64,000 bases of DNA from an uncultured Kordia sp. (GCF_947496985.1 NZ_CANMEZ010000001.1:496001-560000); one strand, 5' to 3'. Counted from the stretch's first letter, positions 9,685 to 20,600 are shown. Notes: generated by a model from the sequence alone, not told the origin. A program made the numbers and translations.

Positions 9685-11994
9685 ATGAATCAGAATTATA
9701 TACAACCAGATAACTGGTCAATAATCGAGGAAGGATTTGACGCCGACAGTGTAAAATCCTCCGAAAGTCTCTTCAGCATCGGAAACGGCGCTATGGGACA
9801 ACGAGCTAATTTTGAAGAATACTACTCTGGTCCTACATTTCAGGGAAGTTATATTGCAGGAGTATACTATCCTGACAAAACTAAAGTTGGATGGTGGAAA
9901 AACGGTTATCCAGAATACTTTGCAAAAGTACTAAATGCTCCAAATTGGATTGGAATTAATGTACGTATCAATGATGAATCACTTGATTTATTCAAATGTA
10001 AAAAAATAGAAAACTTCCGTCGTGAGTTAAACATGAAAGAAGGTTGGTACGAACGTTCGTTTACAGCTACACTACAAAACGATATCGAAATTGAAGTCAC
10101 TTCAAAACGTTTTCTAAGTTTAGATATTGATGAAGTTGGAGCCATCGCATATAGCATCAAACCACTAAATAGTGATGCTACTATAAAATATACGCCATAT
10201 TTGGATGCAGGTATTAAAAATGAAGATGCCAATTGGGAAGAAAAATTCTGGGAAACCATTCAAGTAAAGGAAGAAAACAATCAAGCATTTATTGTTGCCA
10301 AAACACTAAAAACAGATTTCTACGCATGTACATTCATGCAAACGGAACTAAAGCTTGACAATAAAACGTTAGACTTACCAACGAATGTCTCTGAAAAATC
10401 AACAGACATTTCGTTTCACTATACACAAGAAGTAAAAGCAAACCAAACCTTTACTATATATAAATATGGAGGATATACGGTTTGCACAAATCATGATAAA
10501 TACAACCTCATTGAAGCCGCTAAAAAAGCATTGCAAAATGCGACTACTTTAGGATTTGAAGCATTGCTAGACAATCAAAAAGAAGCTTGGGCAAAAATTT
10601 GGGAAATGGCAGACATTACTATCGAAGGTGATGTAAAAGCACAACAAGGAATTCGTTTCAATATCTTTCAACTCAATCAAACCTACTTAGGAAAAGATTC
10701 ACGTCTCAACATTGGTCCAAAAGGATTTACAGGCGAAAAATATGGAGGAAGCACCTATTGGGATACGGAAGCGTATTGCATTCCTTTTTACATGACCACA
10801 AAAGATCAGCAAGTAGCACGTAACCTATTGCAATATCGTTACAACCATTTGGAAAAAGCCATTGAAAACGCTCAAAAACTTGGGTTTAACAACGGTGCAG
10901 CACTCTACCCTATGGTAACAATGAATGGTGAAGAATGTCACAATGAGTGGGAAATCACCTTTGAAGAAATTCACCGAAATGGGGCCATCTCTTTTGCCAT
11001 ATACAACTACATTCGTTACACTGGCGATTACAGCTACATTCCAGAAATGGGCTTAGAAGTCATGATCGGAATTGCACGTTTTTGGCATCAAAGAGCAACG
11101 TTCTCAACGGCTAAAAACAAATATGTAATTCTAGGTGTTACAGGTCCAAACGAATACGAAAACAACGTAAACAACAATTGGTACACAAACTACATTGCAC
11201 AATGGTGTATCAAATTTGCACAAGAACACATTGAAAAAGTAAAACAAGAATACGCGGACGATTACAATCGTATCATGCAAAAAGTACGTTTATCTGAGCA
11301 AGAAATCTCTTCGTGGATGGAAGTTGCAGAAAACATGTACTTTCCATACAGTGAGGAATATGACATATACTTACAACAAGATGGTTTCTTAGACAAAGAC
11401 TTGGTTAGTGTTGCTGATTTAGACAAATCACAACGACCAATCAATCAAAAATGGAGTTGGGATCGCATCCTACGTTCGCCATACATCAAACAAGCAGATA
11501 CCTTACAAGGTTTCTACTTCTTTGAAGATCATTTCACAAAAGAAAAACTCGAAAAACATTTCGATTTCTACGAACCATATACTGTACATGAATCGTCACT
11601 ATCACCTTGCGTACACAGTATTCAAGCTGCAGCATTAGACAAAATGGACATGGCATATACATTCTATCTCAGAACGTCACGCTTAGACTTAGACGATTAT
11701 AATAAAGAAGTCGAAGAAGGTTTGCACATCACGTCTATGGCAGGAACTTGGATGAGCATCGTAGAAGGATTTGGCGGTATGCGAATGAAAAATGACACAC
11801 TCTCGTTTGAACCACGTATTCCATGGCAATGGAAAGGCTATTCATTCAAAGTAAACTTTAGAAATCACATACTCAAAATAAACGTTACACAAGATGCAAC
11901 TTCGTTTGAACTTGAAAAAGGAAACGATTTAATCATCCTAGTCGATGGTAAAAAAGTAGCCGTTTCACCAAACGATTTGGTCACTATATCATAA
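9685..11994 (+). CDS. GH65 glycoside phosphorylase, probably maltose phosphorylase
   Basis: A 769-residue GH65 enzyme without signal peptide, so cytoplasmic. An N-terminal beta-sandwich (to ~270) precedes the (alpha/alpha)6 catalytic barrel. The GH65 catalytic region is ECHNEWEITFEEIHRNGA (~414-431, general-acid Glu), with the substrate or phosphate-binding segments YWDTEAYCIPFY (~358) and VTGPNEYENNVNNNWYTN (~486-503). It splits maltose with phosphate into glucose and beta-glucose 1-phosphate. The adjacent pgmB and the starch genes favour maltose over kojibiose or trehalose. Family is certain; substrate is context-based. Confidence 0.92.
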   Translation: MNQNYIQPDNWSIIEEGFDADSVKSSESLFSIGNGAMGQRANFEEYYSGPTFQGSYIAGVYYPDKTKVGWWKNGYPEYFAKVLNAPNWIGINVRINDESLDLFKCKKIENFRRELNMKEGWYERSFTATLQNDIEIEVTSKRFLSLDIDEVGAIAYSIKPLNSDATIKYTPYLDAGIKNEDANWEEKFWETIQVKEENNQAFIVAKTLKTDFYACTFMQTELKLDNKTLDLPTNVSEKSTDISFHYTQEVKANQTFTIYKYGGYTVCTNHDKYNLIEAAKKALQNATTLGFEALLDNQKEAWAKIWEMADITIEGDVKAQQGIRFNIFQLNQTYLGKDSRLNIGPKGFTGEKYGGSTYWDTEAYCIPFYMTTKDQQVARNLLQYRYNHLEKAIENAQKLGFNNGAALYPMVTMNGEECHNEWEITFEEIHRNGAISFAIYNYIRYTGDYSYIPEMGLEVMIGIARFWHQRATFSTAKNKYVILGVTGPNEYENNVNNNWYTNYIAQWCIKFAQEHIEKVKQEYADDYNRIMQKVRLSEQEISSWMEVAENMYFPYSEEYDIYLQQDGFLDKDLVSVADLDKSQRPINQKWSWDRILRSPYIKQADTLQGFYFFEDHFTKEKLEKHFDFYEPYTVHESSLSPCVHSIQAAALDKMDMAYTFYLRTSRLDLDDYNKEVEEGLHITSMAGTWMSIVEGFGGMRMKNDTLSFEPRIPWQWKGYSFKVNFRNHILKINVTQDATSFELEKGNDLIILVDGKKVAVSPNDLVTIS

Positions 11995-12012
11995 ACAATA
12001 AAAAGTATAAAG

Positions 12013-12090
12013 AGTTATTTCCTGCTTTCCGTTGTATCTTTTTTTGCCATATAGCAAAGCAAAAAAAGGATGCCACTACAATCAGGACTA
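12013..12090 (-). repeat. 78-bp dispersed repeat, copy 1 (inverted partner at 43012-43089)
   Basis: The reverse complement of this segment matches 43012-43089 almost base for base (TAGTCCTGATTGTAGTG at one end, GGAAAGCAGGAAATAACT at the other) with only a few mismatches. The core is a hairpin-prone TTTTTTTGC...GCAAAAAAA segment. Both copies are intergenic and non-coding, so this looks like a REP/MITE-like element. A separate short dyad (ACATCGAGCGCAGTCGAGATG) follows at ~12138-12158. The 241-bp gap holds no gene. Confidence 0.75.
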
Positions 12091-12235
12091 GGCAATAAAT
12101 AGTATTGAGAAGTGAGATATGAGTATGTAAAAATGTCACATCGAGCGCAGTCGAGATGCACTTTGAATCCAAAAATGCAAACAAACTCATCTCAATTCTC
12201 AATACTAACAACTCAAAGCTAAAACATTAAATCAG

Positions 12236-14191
12236 ATGAAAAAAGCAATCGTACTCTTACTATTAACATGTTTGTTCTCCTGTAAAGAAACAGCAAACAA
12301 ACCATCTGATGCAGAAAGCTTTACTTCAGAAATAACAGAAACAAAAAACGAACTTGAACGTATAGAACCACCGTATTGGTGGACAGGTTTCAAAAACACC
12401 AAACTACAACTCTTAATCAAACATCCAAACATTGCAAGCGCAACACCAACAATTGCGAGCACAAATATCAATATTGAAAAAGTACAAAAAGGCGAAAGTC
12501 CAAACTACCTTTTCATCGATCTAAATATTGGAAAAGCAACAGTAGGAAAGTTCAATATTGAATTCAAACTTGAAAACGGTTCAACACTCACACAAACCTA
12601 CGAACTCAAGCAACGTAAAAAAGCCGCAGAAGACTATATTGGTTTTGACAGTTCGGATGTTTTATACCTTATCACTCCTGACCGATTTGCCAATGGAGAC
12701 ACATCAAACGATATTCCATTAAAAAAATCTGGAATTACAGAAACTGGTGAAAAAATTACACTTCTAAAAGAAGCTACCATCAACCGAAAAGATGATTACG
12801 CACGTCATGGTGGCGACATTACAGGAATTACAAATCACTTAGATTATATAGATGACTTAGGTTTCACGGCAATTTGGTCATGTCCGTTACTCACAAACGA
12901 CATGCCGCGTAGTTCCTATCACGGATATGCCATCACAGATTATTACCAAGTAGATCCTCGTTTTGGGACCTTTGACGAATACCTCGAATTAGCTGATGAA
13001 GCTAGAAAAAAAGGTATCAAACTCGTTATGGACCAAGTGGCAAACCATTGCGGGTTACAGCATTGGTGGATGAAAGATTTACCTTTTAATGATTGGGTAA
13101 ACTATCAAACAGCATTTGAAAATGGTGAAGAAACAACTTATTCAAATCACAGACGTACATCAAATCAAGATACTTATGCTTCTCAAAGTGATAAAGAAGG
13201 CATGGCAAATGGATGGTTTGTTAGCTCAATGCCCGATCTAAATCAGCGCAATCCATACATGGCAACATATATTATTCAAAACAGTATTTGGTGGATTGAA
13301 GCTTTAGGTTTGGGTGGAATTCGACAAGATACGTATCCATATCCTGATAAAGAATTCATGAGCAATTGGGCTGGTGCAATTATGACTGAATACCCTAATT
13401 TCTCTATTGTTGGTGAAGAATGGAGTTACAATCCATTACTCATTGGTTACTGGCAAACTGGAGCGAATAACAAAGATGGTTACGAAAGTAATCTTCGTTC
13501 AAGCATGGATTTTGCGATGCAACGAAAAACAGTAGAAGCCTTAAATGAAGAAGAATCATGGAACAAAGGATTGGTGAAAATATATGAAGGTTTGGCAAAC
13601 GATTTCAATTACACAACACCAAAAGACATCATGATATTTCCAGACAATCATGACATGAGTCGCATCTTTACACAACTCAATGGAGATATTGCAAATACTA
13701 AAATGGCATTGAGTTATCAATTAGTATTACCACGTATTCCACAACTCTATTACGGAACAGAAATTTTAATGAATGACTTTGAAAAACCTGGTGATCATGG
13801 TTTAATTAGAACCGATTTCCCCGGTGGTTGGCAAGGCGACTTAGTGAATGCATTTACAGGTGAAGGTTTATCTGTAGAACAAAAAGACATGCAAAACTTT
13901 CTCAAAAAACTATTGAACTATCGTAAAACGAGCAAAGCAATTCATGATGGAAAAACCGTTCATTTTGCACCGTTTTTGGGAACATATTTCTTGTTCAGAA
14001 CTTTGGATGATGAAACGGTTGTGCATATCATCAATAAAAATGAAAAACCAATCATAATTGATCTTAAACGGTATGCAGAAATGAACTTGGCAGGGAAAAC
14101 GTTGAGAAATGTTATCACAGGTGAGAAATTCATCTGGAACGATGAAATTGAACTCAAAGAAAAAGGAAGTATCATACTAACAACAAATTAG
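12236..14191 (+). CDS. GH13 alpha-amylase/neopullulanase-type lipoprotein
   Basis: A 651-residue surface or periplasmic lipoprotein (lipobox LFSC, residues 13-16). Residues ~40-125 form an N-terminal beta domain of the kind found in neopullulanase/cyclomaltodextrinase enzymes (EPPYWWTGFKNTKLQLLI). The GH13 barrel follows, with conserved regions DQVANHC (~265), GGIRQDTYPY (nucleophile Asp, ~364), GEEW (acid/base Glu, ~394) and FPDNHDMSR (~467). SusA-type enzymes of this form cleave imported malto-oligosaccharides. It starts the hydrolase part of the locus, and the next gene begins 27 bp downstream. Confidence 0.93.
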   Translation: MKKAIVLLLLTCLFSCKETANKPSDAESFTSEITETKNELERIEPPYWWTGFKNTKLQLLIKHPNIASATPTIASTNINIEKVQKGESPNYLFIDLNIGKATVGKFNIEFKLENGSTLTQTYELKQRKKAAEDYIGFDSSDVLYLITPDRFANGDTSNDIPLKKSGITETGEKITLLKEATINRKDDYARHGGDITGITNHLDYIDDLGFTAIWSCPLLTNDMPRSSYHGYAITDYYQVDPRFGTFDEYLELADEARKKGIKLVMDQVANHCGLQHWWMKDLPFNDWVNYQTAFENGEETTYSNHRRTSNQDTYASQSDKEGMANGWFVSSMPDLNQRNPYMATYIIQNSIWWIEALGLGGIRQDTYPYPDKEFMSNWAGAIMTEYPNFSIVGEEWSYNPLLIGYWQTGANNKDGYESNLRSSMDFAMQRKTVEALNEEESWNKGLVKIYEGLANDFNYTTPKDIMIFPDNHDMSRIFTQLNGDIANTKMALSYQLVLPRIPQLYYGTEILMNDFEKPGDHGLIRTDFPGGWQGDLVNAFTGEGLSVEQKDMQNFLKKLLNYRKTSKAIHDGKTVHFAPFLGTYFLFRTLDDETVVHIINKNEKPIIIDLKRYAEMNLAGKTLRNVITGEKFIWNDEIELKEKGSIILTTN

Positions 14192-14218
14192 ATTTCGACT
14201 CCGCTCAATCTCCAACAT

Positions 14219-16291
14219 ATGAAAACAAAACTAGTCATACTAATAATTTCAATCTTCTTCTTTTCGTGTAAAGGCAAACAAAAAGATGACTATACAGATG
14301 GTAGAAAAGCAGTCACAATAATTGTGAACAATTTACCAAGTGATCATGACTATTCAAAAGATATCTACATTTCAGGTGATTTTGAAGGTTGGTCTGGCGG
14401 AAGGAACGAATTAAAACTAGAAAGAAAAGATAAAAGTTATCAAATTACGCTTCCAAATCATAGAGAAACTATCAACTACAAATTCACATTAGGAACTTGG
14501 GAAGGAGTAGAACTTGATGCAAAACGTCAAAATATTGAAAATAGAAGCTACACTTTTAAAGAAACTCCTGAAACCATCAACATTGCTATTGGCGCTTGGG
14601 CATTTGGAAATAAAAACGAAACGGTTTCTACCAAACAATCCAATGTAGAAACTTTTGCGGAAGCATTCGAAATTCCACAACTCAATACCACACGAAAAAT
14701 TCAAGTATATCTACCGCCAAACTATACAAATTCAAACGAATCGTATCCTGTATTATACATTCATGATGGACAAAATGTTTTTGACAAAGCTACATCGTAT
14801 TCAGGCGAATGGGAAGTAGACGAAATCTTAAATAGACTGCATCAAACAAATGGCTTAGACATTATTGTCGTTGCTATTGATAATAGTGAAAAACGCATGC
14901 AAGAATACACTCCTTGGAAACATGAAAAATACGGTGAACCACAAGGAAAACAATATGTAGATTTCATTGCAAAAACACTCAAACCTGCTATTGACAATAA
15001 ATACAGAACAAAATCAGATGCCAAAAATACAGGAATCATGGGAAGTTCTATGGGTGGCCTTATTTCTCATTATGCTGCTTTTGAGTATCCAAATGTATTT
15101 GGAAAAGCAGGTATCTTCTCGCCTTCATTTTGGTTTTCAGATCAAATTATTCCATTTACTGAGAACAATCTGGCGGAAGCCAAAAACTCCAAACTCTACT
15201 ACCTTATGGGCGGAAAAGAAGGAGGAAACATGGTAAAAGATTTAGAAACTATTGTAACTACAATTCAAAAAAACGGTTTTCCAAAAACCAATATGAATGT
15301 ACAAATTACGCCAAGTGGAACACATAGTGAATCGTTCTGGCGAAGCGAATTCAAAAAAGCAATCCTTTGGTTATTTTCTGAACATATAAAAACGAAAACA
15401 AGTGATAAAAATCCAATTGCAACCGAAGTGAAAACAGTACAGTTGGCAAGTGGAAAACTCATGCGTGTTTCTGATTTTCCATCAAACTATATTCGTCCAC
15501 GAAATGTAGATGTTTGGCTGCCTGAAAACTATTCAAAAGATAAAAAATACAGTGTATTGTATATGCATGACGGACAAATGTTATTTGACGCATCCACCAC
15601 TTGGAACAAACAAGAATGGAAAGTAGATGAAGTTGCTTCTAAATTGATGGCAGCAGGAAAAGTAAAAGATTTTATAGTTGTTGCTCCTTGGAATATTGCT
15701 GAAATTCGTTGGCAAGATTATTTCCCTGAAAAAGCGTTTAGCTATTTGAATGAAGAAACAAAAAAGTCGCTTCTGGCGGAAGCCAAAAAGAACAATTTCG
15801 ACATGATTTTTAGTGCCGATAACTATTTAAAATTCCTTACAGAGGAACTAAAGCCATACATTGATAAAACCTATGCTGTAAAAACGAATCGTCAACACAC
15901 ATTTGTTGCAGGTTCTAGCATGGGCGGATTAATTTCGATGTATACCATGTGTGAATACCCAGAAGTTTTTAGCGCAGCAGCTTGTATTTCAACACATTGG
16001 GAAGGTATTGTTCCAACCACTGAAAATAATCCGATTCCTGACACATTTTTTGCATATATGAGCGATCATATTCCATCCCCTAAAACACATCGTTTTTATT
16101 TTGATTACGGAACCGAAACGCTTGATCAATATTATCCACAATATGCGGAAATTGTCGATAGCATTTTTAAGAAAAAAGGATATACAAAAGCAAATTATAG
16201 AAACTTAAAATTTGATGGAGCTAATCATTCGGAAAATGCTTGGCAAAAACGATTGCACATTCCATTGACATTTCTACTAAAAAGCCCATAA
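14219..16291 (+). CDS. Tandem two-domain esterase lipoprotein with glycan-binding-like N-terminus
   Basis: A 690-residue lipoprotein (lipobox FFSC, ~14-17). Residues ~30-120 resemble a starch-binding/CBM fold (SGDFEGWSGGRNELKL). Two complete alpha/beta-hydrolase esterase domains of the esterase D/Fes type follow: the first at ~150-395 with the GSSMGGL nucleophile elbow near 278, and the second at ~415-688 with GSSMGGL near 565. Both retain the VLYxHDGQ oxyanion segment and a downstream His (SGTHSESFWR; GANHSENAW). Position between GH13 and GH31 genes suggests it removes acyl groups from starch or related glycans, but substrate is unknown. The duplication within one chain is unusual. Confidence 0.82.
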   Translation: MKTKLVILIISIFFFSCKGKQKDDYTDGRKAVTIIVNNLPSDHDYSKDIYISGDFEGWSGGRNELKLERKDKSYQITLPNHRETINYKFTLGTWEGVELDAKRQNIENRSYTFKETPETINIAIGAWAFGNKNETVSTKQSNVETFAEAFEIPQLNTTRKIQVYLPPNYTNSNESYPVLYIHDGQNVFDKATSYSGEWEVDEILNRLHQTNGLDIIVVAIDNSEKRMQEYTPWKHEKYGEPQGKQYVDFIAKTLKPAIDNKYRTKSDAKNTGIMGSSMGGLISHYAAFEYPNVFGKAGIFSPSFWFSDQIIPFTENNLAEAKNSKLYYLMGGKEGGNMVKDLETIVTTIQKNGFPKTNMNVQITPSGTHSESFWRSEFKKAILWLFSEHIKTKTSDKNPIATEVKTVQLASGKLMRVSDFPSNYIRPRNVDVWLPENYSKDKKYSVLYMHDGQMLFDASTTWNKQEWKVDEVASKLMAAGKVKDFIVVAPWNIAEIRWQDYFPEKAFSYLNEETKKSLLAEAKKNNFDMIFSADNYLKFLTEELKPYIDKTYAVKTNRQHTFVAGSSMGGLISMYTMCEYPEVFSAAACISTHWEGIVPTTENNPIPDTFFAYMSDHIPSPKTHRFYFDYGTETLDQYYPQYAEIVDSIFKKKGYTKANYRNLKFDGANHSENAWQKRLHIPLTFLLKSP

Positions 16292-16331
16292 TGGGCATTT
16301 TGCAATTAAAAATTAATGATTATATCAGTTT

Positions 16332-18722
16332 ATGAAACTATTTAAAATATTATTTATATCACTTTTATGTTGGCAATTTTCGCTTGCGCAAAATGATACT
16401 CGAAAATTTGAAAAAGCTTCTTTCGATGGTAAATCTGTATTGACAATAAATGTAAGCGACGGACAATATTTGTTACAAGCGTATAACACGGAAATTATAG
16501 AAACTACTTTTATTCCAAAAGGAGAAAAAGCACAAAAAGATTCACATGCAGTTGTCATGGAAACTACGCTTCCAACTATTAATTTTTGGGAAGGCAAACA
16601 AGAAGTCATATTTGAAACTACTGGAATTTCGGCGACAATCAACATAGATCCTTTTCAAATAGCATACAGTTACAAAGGAAAACTAGTCATTTCTGAGAAA
16701 AACGGATATCAAAAAGTAACAGAAGGCGAAGCGATTGATTTCAATTTGACGAAAGATGAAACCCTGATGGGCGGTGGCGCACGCGCTTTAGGTATGAATC
16801 GTCGTGGAAATCGATTAAAACTATACAACAGAGCGCACTATGGGTACGAAACTCGCTCAGAATTAATGAATTTTACATTACCAATTGTAATGTCTTCAAA
16901 TAAATACATGATTCATTTTGACAATGCGCCGATTGGTTATTTGGATTTAGATAGCAAAAAAGACAATACACTTACGTATGAAACCATTTCTGGACGTAAA
17001 ACCTATCAAGTTATTGCTGGCGATTCTTGGGTTGACATTATAGATAATTATACTGATTTAACAGGAAAACAACCATTACCACCACGTTGGGCGTTTGGGA
17101 ACTTTTCAAGTCGATTTGGCTATCATTCGCAAGCAGAAACTGAAGCAACGATCAAAGCATTCAAAGATGAAAAAATTCCTGTGGATGCAATCATTTTAGA
17201 TTTGTATTGGTTTGGGAAAGAAATCAAAGGAACGATGGGAAATTTGCAAGTGTATAAAGACTCGTTTCCTGATGCCAAACAAATGATTAAGAACTTACAT
17301 GATAAAGGTGTAAAAACAGTATTCATTACCGAACCGTTTATTTTGACAACTTCCAAACATTGGCATGAAGCAGCAAATTTGGGGATTTTAGCAAAAGATT
17401 CTGTTGGAAATCCATATAAATTTGACTTCTATTTTGGGAATACTGGATTGATCGATATATACAATCCTAAAGGAGAAAAATGGTTTTGGGGAATTTACAA
17501 AGAACTCGCAGAAATGGGCGTTGCAGGTGTTTGGGGCGATTTAGGAGAACCCGAAGTACATCCAGAAAAATTACTACATCATACAGGAACAGCCAACGAA
17601 AAACATAATATTTACGGACACGATTGGGCACGATTAGTATATGAAGGTTATGCCAAAGATTTTCCAAATGTCCGACCGTTTATTTTGATGCGTGCTGGTT
17701 ATTCAGGATCACAACGTTACGGACTTATTCCTTGGTCGGGCGACGTAAACAGAACTTGGGGCGGATTGCAATCACAAACTGAAATTGCACTACAAATGGC
17801 AATGCAAGGTTTGGGTTATATGCACTCTGATTTAGGCGGCTTTGCTGGCGCTAATTTAAATGACAATTTATACATCCGCTGGTTGCAATACGGCGTTTTT
17901 CAACCAATTTACAGACCACATGCGCAAGAAGAAGTACCAAGTGAACCTGTATTTCGATCGCCAAGAGCGAAAAAACTAGCTAAAGAAGCAATTGAATTGC
18001 GTTATCAATTATTACCATACAATTACACTATTGCCTTTGAAAACAATCAAAAAGGAACTCCATTAATGCGTCCATTATTTTTTGATGAACCTACAAATAA
18101 AGAATTGTATACGAATTCAGAAACCTACTTATGGGGAAATGACTTTTTGGTAACACCTATTGTAAAAGATAGTGTTGATACTAAAAAAATATACTTTCCA
18201 GAAAGCTCTAATTGGTACGACTTTTATTCAGGTGAAAAGATTGTTGGCGGACAAACCAAAGAAGTTTCTACTAAAGAAAACTCTATTCCAACATATGTGC
18301 GTGCTGGTGCGTTTATCCCGATGGCAAAACCAATACAAACGACCGCTAATTATGATCCAAATACATTTGACTTACATTATTATCATGATGAAAGCGTACG
18401 TGAACATATTAGCAAAATGTATACGGATGACGGCGAAACTAAAAGCGCTTATGAAAAAGGAAACTACGAATTATTAACCTTTAGAAGTGATTTTAGAACC
18501 TCGCATTTTCACTTTTACTTTTCTTCAGAAAATGGAGAAAAACTCCCTCCAAATACCAAAGAAATTAAAGTTGTATTACACAATATCAACAAAAAACCAA
18601 AAAAGGTAAAGTTTGCAAGGAAAAGAGTTGATTATTACTGGAATCCATTAGAAAAAACCGTTACGATCACTATCAATTGGAAAACAAAAAAGGAACGTGA
18701 GTTGTACGTAAAATTATACTGA
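16332..18722 (+). CDS. GH31 alpha-glucosidase
   Basis: A 796-residue exported enzyme (signal peptide to ~20, FSLAQ). It has an N-terminal beta-sandwich to ~230, then a barrel with the GH31 nucleophile motif VWGDLGEPE (~399-407, Asp) and acid/base Asp in PWSGDVNRTWGG (~470-481). A C-terminal beta domain follows, with a YTDDGETKSAYEKGNYE module. The role is release of glucose from non-reducing ends of malto-oligosaccharides, probably in the periplasm. It lies 40 bp after the esterase gene and upstream of a second GH13, in the same series. Confidence 0.93.
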   Translation: MKLFKILFISLLCWQFSLAQNDTRKFEKASFDGKSVLTINVSDGQYLLQAYNTEIIETTFIPKGEKAQKDSHAVVMETTLPTINFWEGKQEVIFETTGISATINIDPFQIAYSYKGKLVISEKNGYQKVTEGEAIDFNLTKDETLMGGGARALGMNRRGNRLKLYNRAHYGYETRSELMNFTLPIVMSSNKYMIHFDNAPIGYLDLDSKKDNTLTYETISGRKTYQVIAGDSWVDIIDNYTDLTGKQPLPPRWAFGNFSSRFGYHSQAETEATIKAFKDEKIPVDAIILDLYWFGKEIKGTMGNLQVYKDSFPDAKQMIKNLHDKGVKTVFITEPFILTTSKHWHEAANLGILAKDSVGNPYKFDFYFGNTGLIDIYNPKGEKWFWGIYKELAEMGVAGVWGDLGEPEVHPEKLLHHTGTANEKHNIYGHDWARLVYEGYAKDFPNVRPFILMRAGYSGSQRYGLIPWSGDVNRTWGGLQSQTEIALQMAMQGLGYMHSDLGGFAGANLNDNLYIRWLQYGVFQPIYRPHAQEEVPSEPVFRSPRAKKLAKEAIELRYQLLPYNYTIAFENNQKGTPLMRPLFFDEPTNKELYTNSETYLWGNDFLVTPIVKDSVDTKKIYFPESSNWYDFYSGEKIVGGQTKEVSTKENSIPTYVRAGAFIPMAKPIQTTANYDPNTFDLHYYHDESVREHISKMYTDDGETKSAYEKGNYELLTFRSDFRTSHFHFYFSSENGEKLPPNTKEIKVVLHNINKKPKKVKFARKRVDYYWNPLEKTVTITINWKTKKERELYVKLY

Positions 18723-18761
18723 TCAAATTCAATTTAAACATCATTTATAAACTAACATAGA

Positions 18762-20198
18762 ATGAAAAACCTAACTTTATTTATACTTACGACATTCTTA
18801 TTTTTTTCGTGTAAAACGGAAAAAAAAGAAACTAAAAAAACACCCAAACCAGAAGAAAAGGAAATTGCCACAATTTCCAATGATATGATGGAAAATGCAG
18901 TGATTTATGAAGCTAATATTCGTCAATATTCAAAAGAAGGTTCATTTGATGCATTCACAAAAGATATTCCGCAGTTAAAACAATTAGGTGTAAAAGTTAT
19001 TTGGTTAATGCCAATTTTTCCTATTTCAGAAACGAAACGTAAAGCAACAGGTAGTGAGTTTGCAAGTGAAATTGAAGACCCTGAGGAACGTAAGAAATAC
19101 TTAGGAAGCTATTATGCAGTTTCAGATTTCACAAAAATTAATCCTGAATTTGGAACGATTGAAGATTTTAGAGAATTGGTAAAAACTGCACATGACAATG
19201 ATATCTATGTAATTTTGGACTGGGTTCCAAATCATACAGGTTGGGATCATACATGGTTGAAAACAAATCCTGAATTTTATACAAAAAATGATAAAGGAGA
19301 AATTACCGATCCGTTAAATGAAGATGGAATTCCTGTGGGCTGGGCAGATGTTGCCGATTTGAATTATGACAACAAAGAGTTGCGTAAAGCGATGGTAAAA
19401 GACATGAAATATTGGTTAACTGAAGAAGATGTTGATGGTTTTCGTTGTGATGTAGCAGGTTCTGTACCTACTGATTTTTGGGAAGAAGCTGTGCCGCAAT
19501 TGCGTGCTACCAAAGATATTTTCATGCTTGCCGAAGCCTGGGAACCTGAGTTATTGAAAAATGGTTTGTTTGATATGGCATATGGTTGGGATACGCATCA
19601 CCGTATGAATCATATTGCACAAGGAAAAGAAACAGTTGCTGATTGGGATAAACGTATGCAACAAATAGATTCATTATATGAAAATGATGATATTTTAATG
19701 AATTTCGTAACAAATCATGATGAAAACTCATGGAATGGAACTATTGAAGAACGTATGGGTAAAGGTGGAGAAGCATTTACAGCTTTGATTTATACTGCGC
19801 CAGGAATGCCATTGATTTATTCTGGACAAGAGTATGATATGAAACATCGTTTGAAGTTTTTTGAAAAAGACGAAATTCCAAAAACAAAAGGAACTACATG
19901 GCCAGTTTTGGAAAAACTAGGAGCTTTAAAAAACACACATATTGCATTACATGGTGGAAAAAATGCCGCTTCCTATACAAAAATTTCTACAAGCGTAGCT
20001 GATAATGTACTGGCTTTTAAACGTGAAAAAGACGGAAAGTCTGTGTATTATATTGGAAACCTTTCTAAAGATGCTATTAGCACAAAAATTGATCTTGTTG
20101 GAAACTTTTCAAACTATATGGAAGGCGGTACAGTTACTTTTACAAAAGAACAAGAGATAGCATTACAACCTTGGCAGTATTTTATTTTGGTTAATTAG
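18762..20198 (+). CDS. GH13 alpha-amylase lipoprotein, short form
   Basis: A 478-residue lipoprotein (lipobox FFSC, ~14-17, then a Lys/Glu-rich linker). All four GH13 regions are present: DWVPNHTGWDH (~150), GFRCDVAGSVP (nucleophile Asp, ~228), LAEAWEPE (acid/base Glu, ~258) and FVTNHDENSW (~317). There is no additional N-terminal domain, unlike the 651-residue paralogue. It would act on malto-oligosaccharides in the periplasm or at the surface. It is the last gene of the series. Confidence 0.92.
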   Translation: MKNLTLFILTTFLFFSCKTEKKETKKTPKPEEKEIATISNDMMENAVIYEANIRQYSKEGSFDAFTKDIPQLKQLGVKVIWLMPIFPISETKRKATGSEFASEIEDPEERKKYLGSYYAVSDFTKINPEFGTIEDFRELVKTAHDNDIYVILDWVPNHTGWDHTWLKTNPEFYTKNDKGEITDPLNEDGIPVGWADVADLNYDNKELRKAMVKDMKYWLTEEDVDGFRCDVAGSVPTDFWEEAVPQLRATKDIFMLAEAWEPELLKNGLFDMAYGWDTHHRMNHIAQGKETVADWDKRMQQIDSLYENDDILMNFVTNHDENSWNGTIEERMGKGGEAFTALIYTAPGMPLIYSGQEYDMKHRLKFFEKDEIPKTKGTTWPVLEKLGALKNTHIALHGGKNAASYTKISTSVADNVLAFKREKDGKSVYYIGNLSKDAISTKIDLVGNFSNYMEGGTVTFTKEQEIALQPWQYFILVN

Positions 20199-20600
20199 AG
20201 TATTTAATTTTTAAACCGCTTCGTTGTTAAAAGTTAGATTATTTGTGATAATTGAGAAACATAAACGTTATAGCTTTTACAGGTTCAGATACCGAAGTCA
20301 AAAAGAAAAAACTACAATGGTATCTTACGTCTGTCCAAAGAAATAATGAAAAAGCAGGCAGAAGTAAAGCGCATGTAGTTTAGCGACTGAATGATGCGCA
20401 GCAATTTCCTGCGGGCGGAATTGATTTTTTGTTGAAGCCTGTGCTGAACTTGGTTCAGTATTGTATCAAGATAAAAGATAGTTAAAGGAAAAAACTAACT
20501 GGAAAATATATTGAGATTCTCACTGCACAGGGGAATCAACTCAACTGACGATTTTAAATGCACTCTATGAGTTTTTAAAACCGAATTTCATTGAATCAAA

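Noticed and set aside
20280-20480. Possible remnant gene after the last amylase
   Set aside because: Short dyads and raised GC suggest repeat sequence; no frame gives a recognisable protein.
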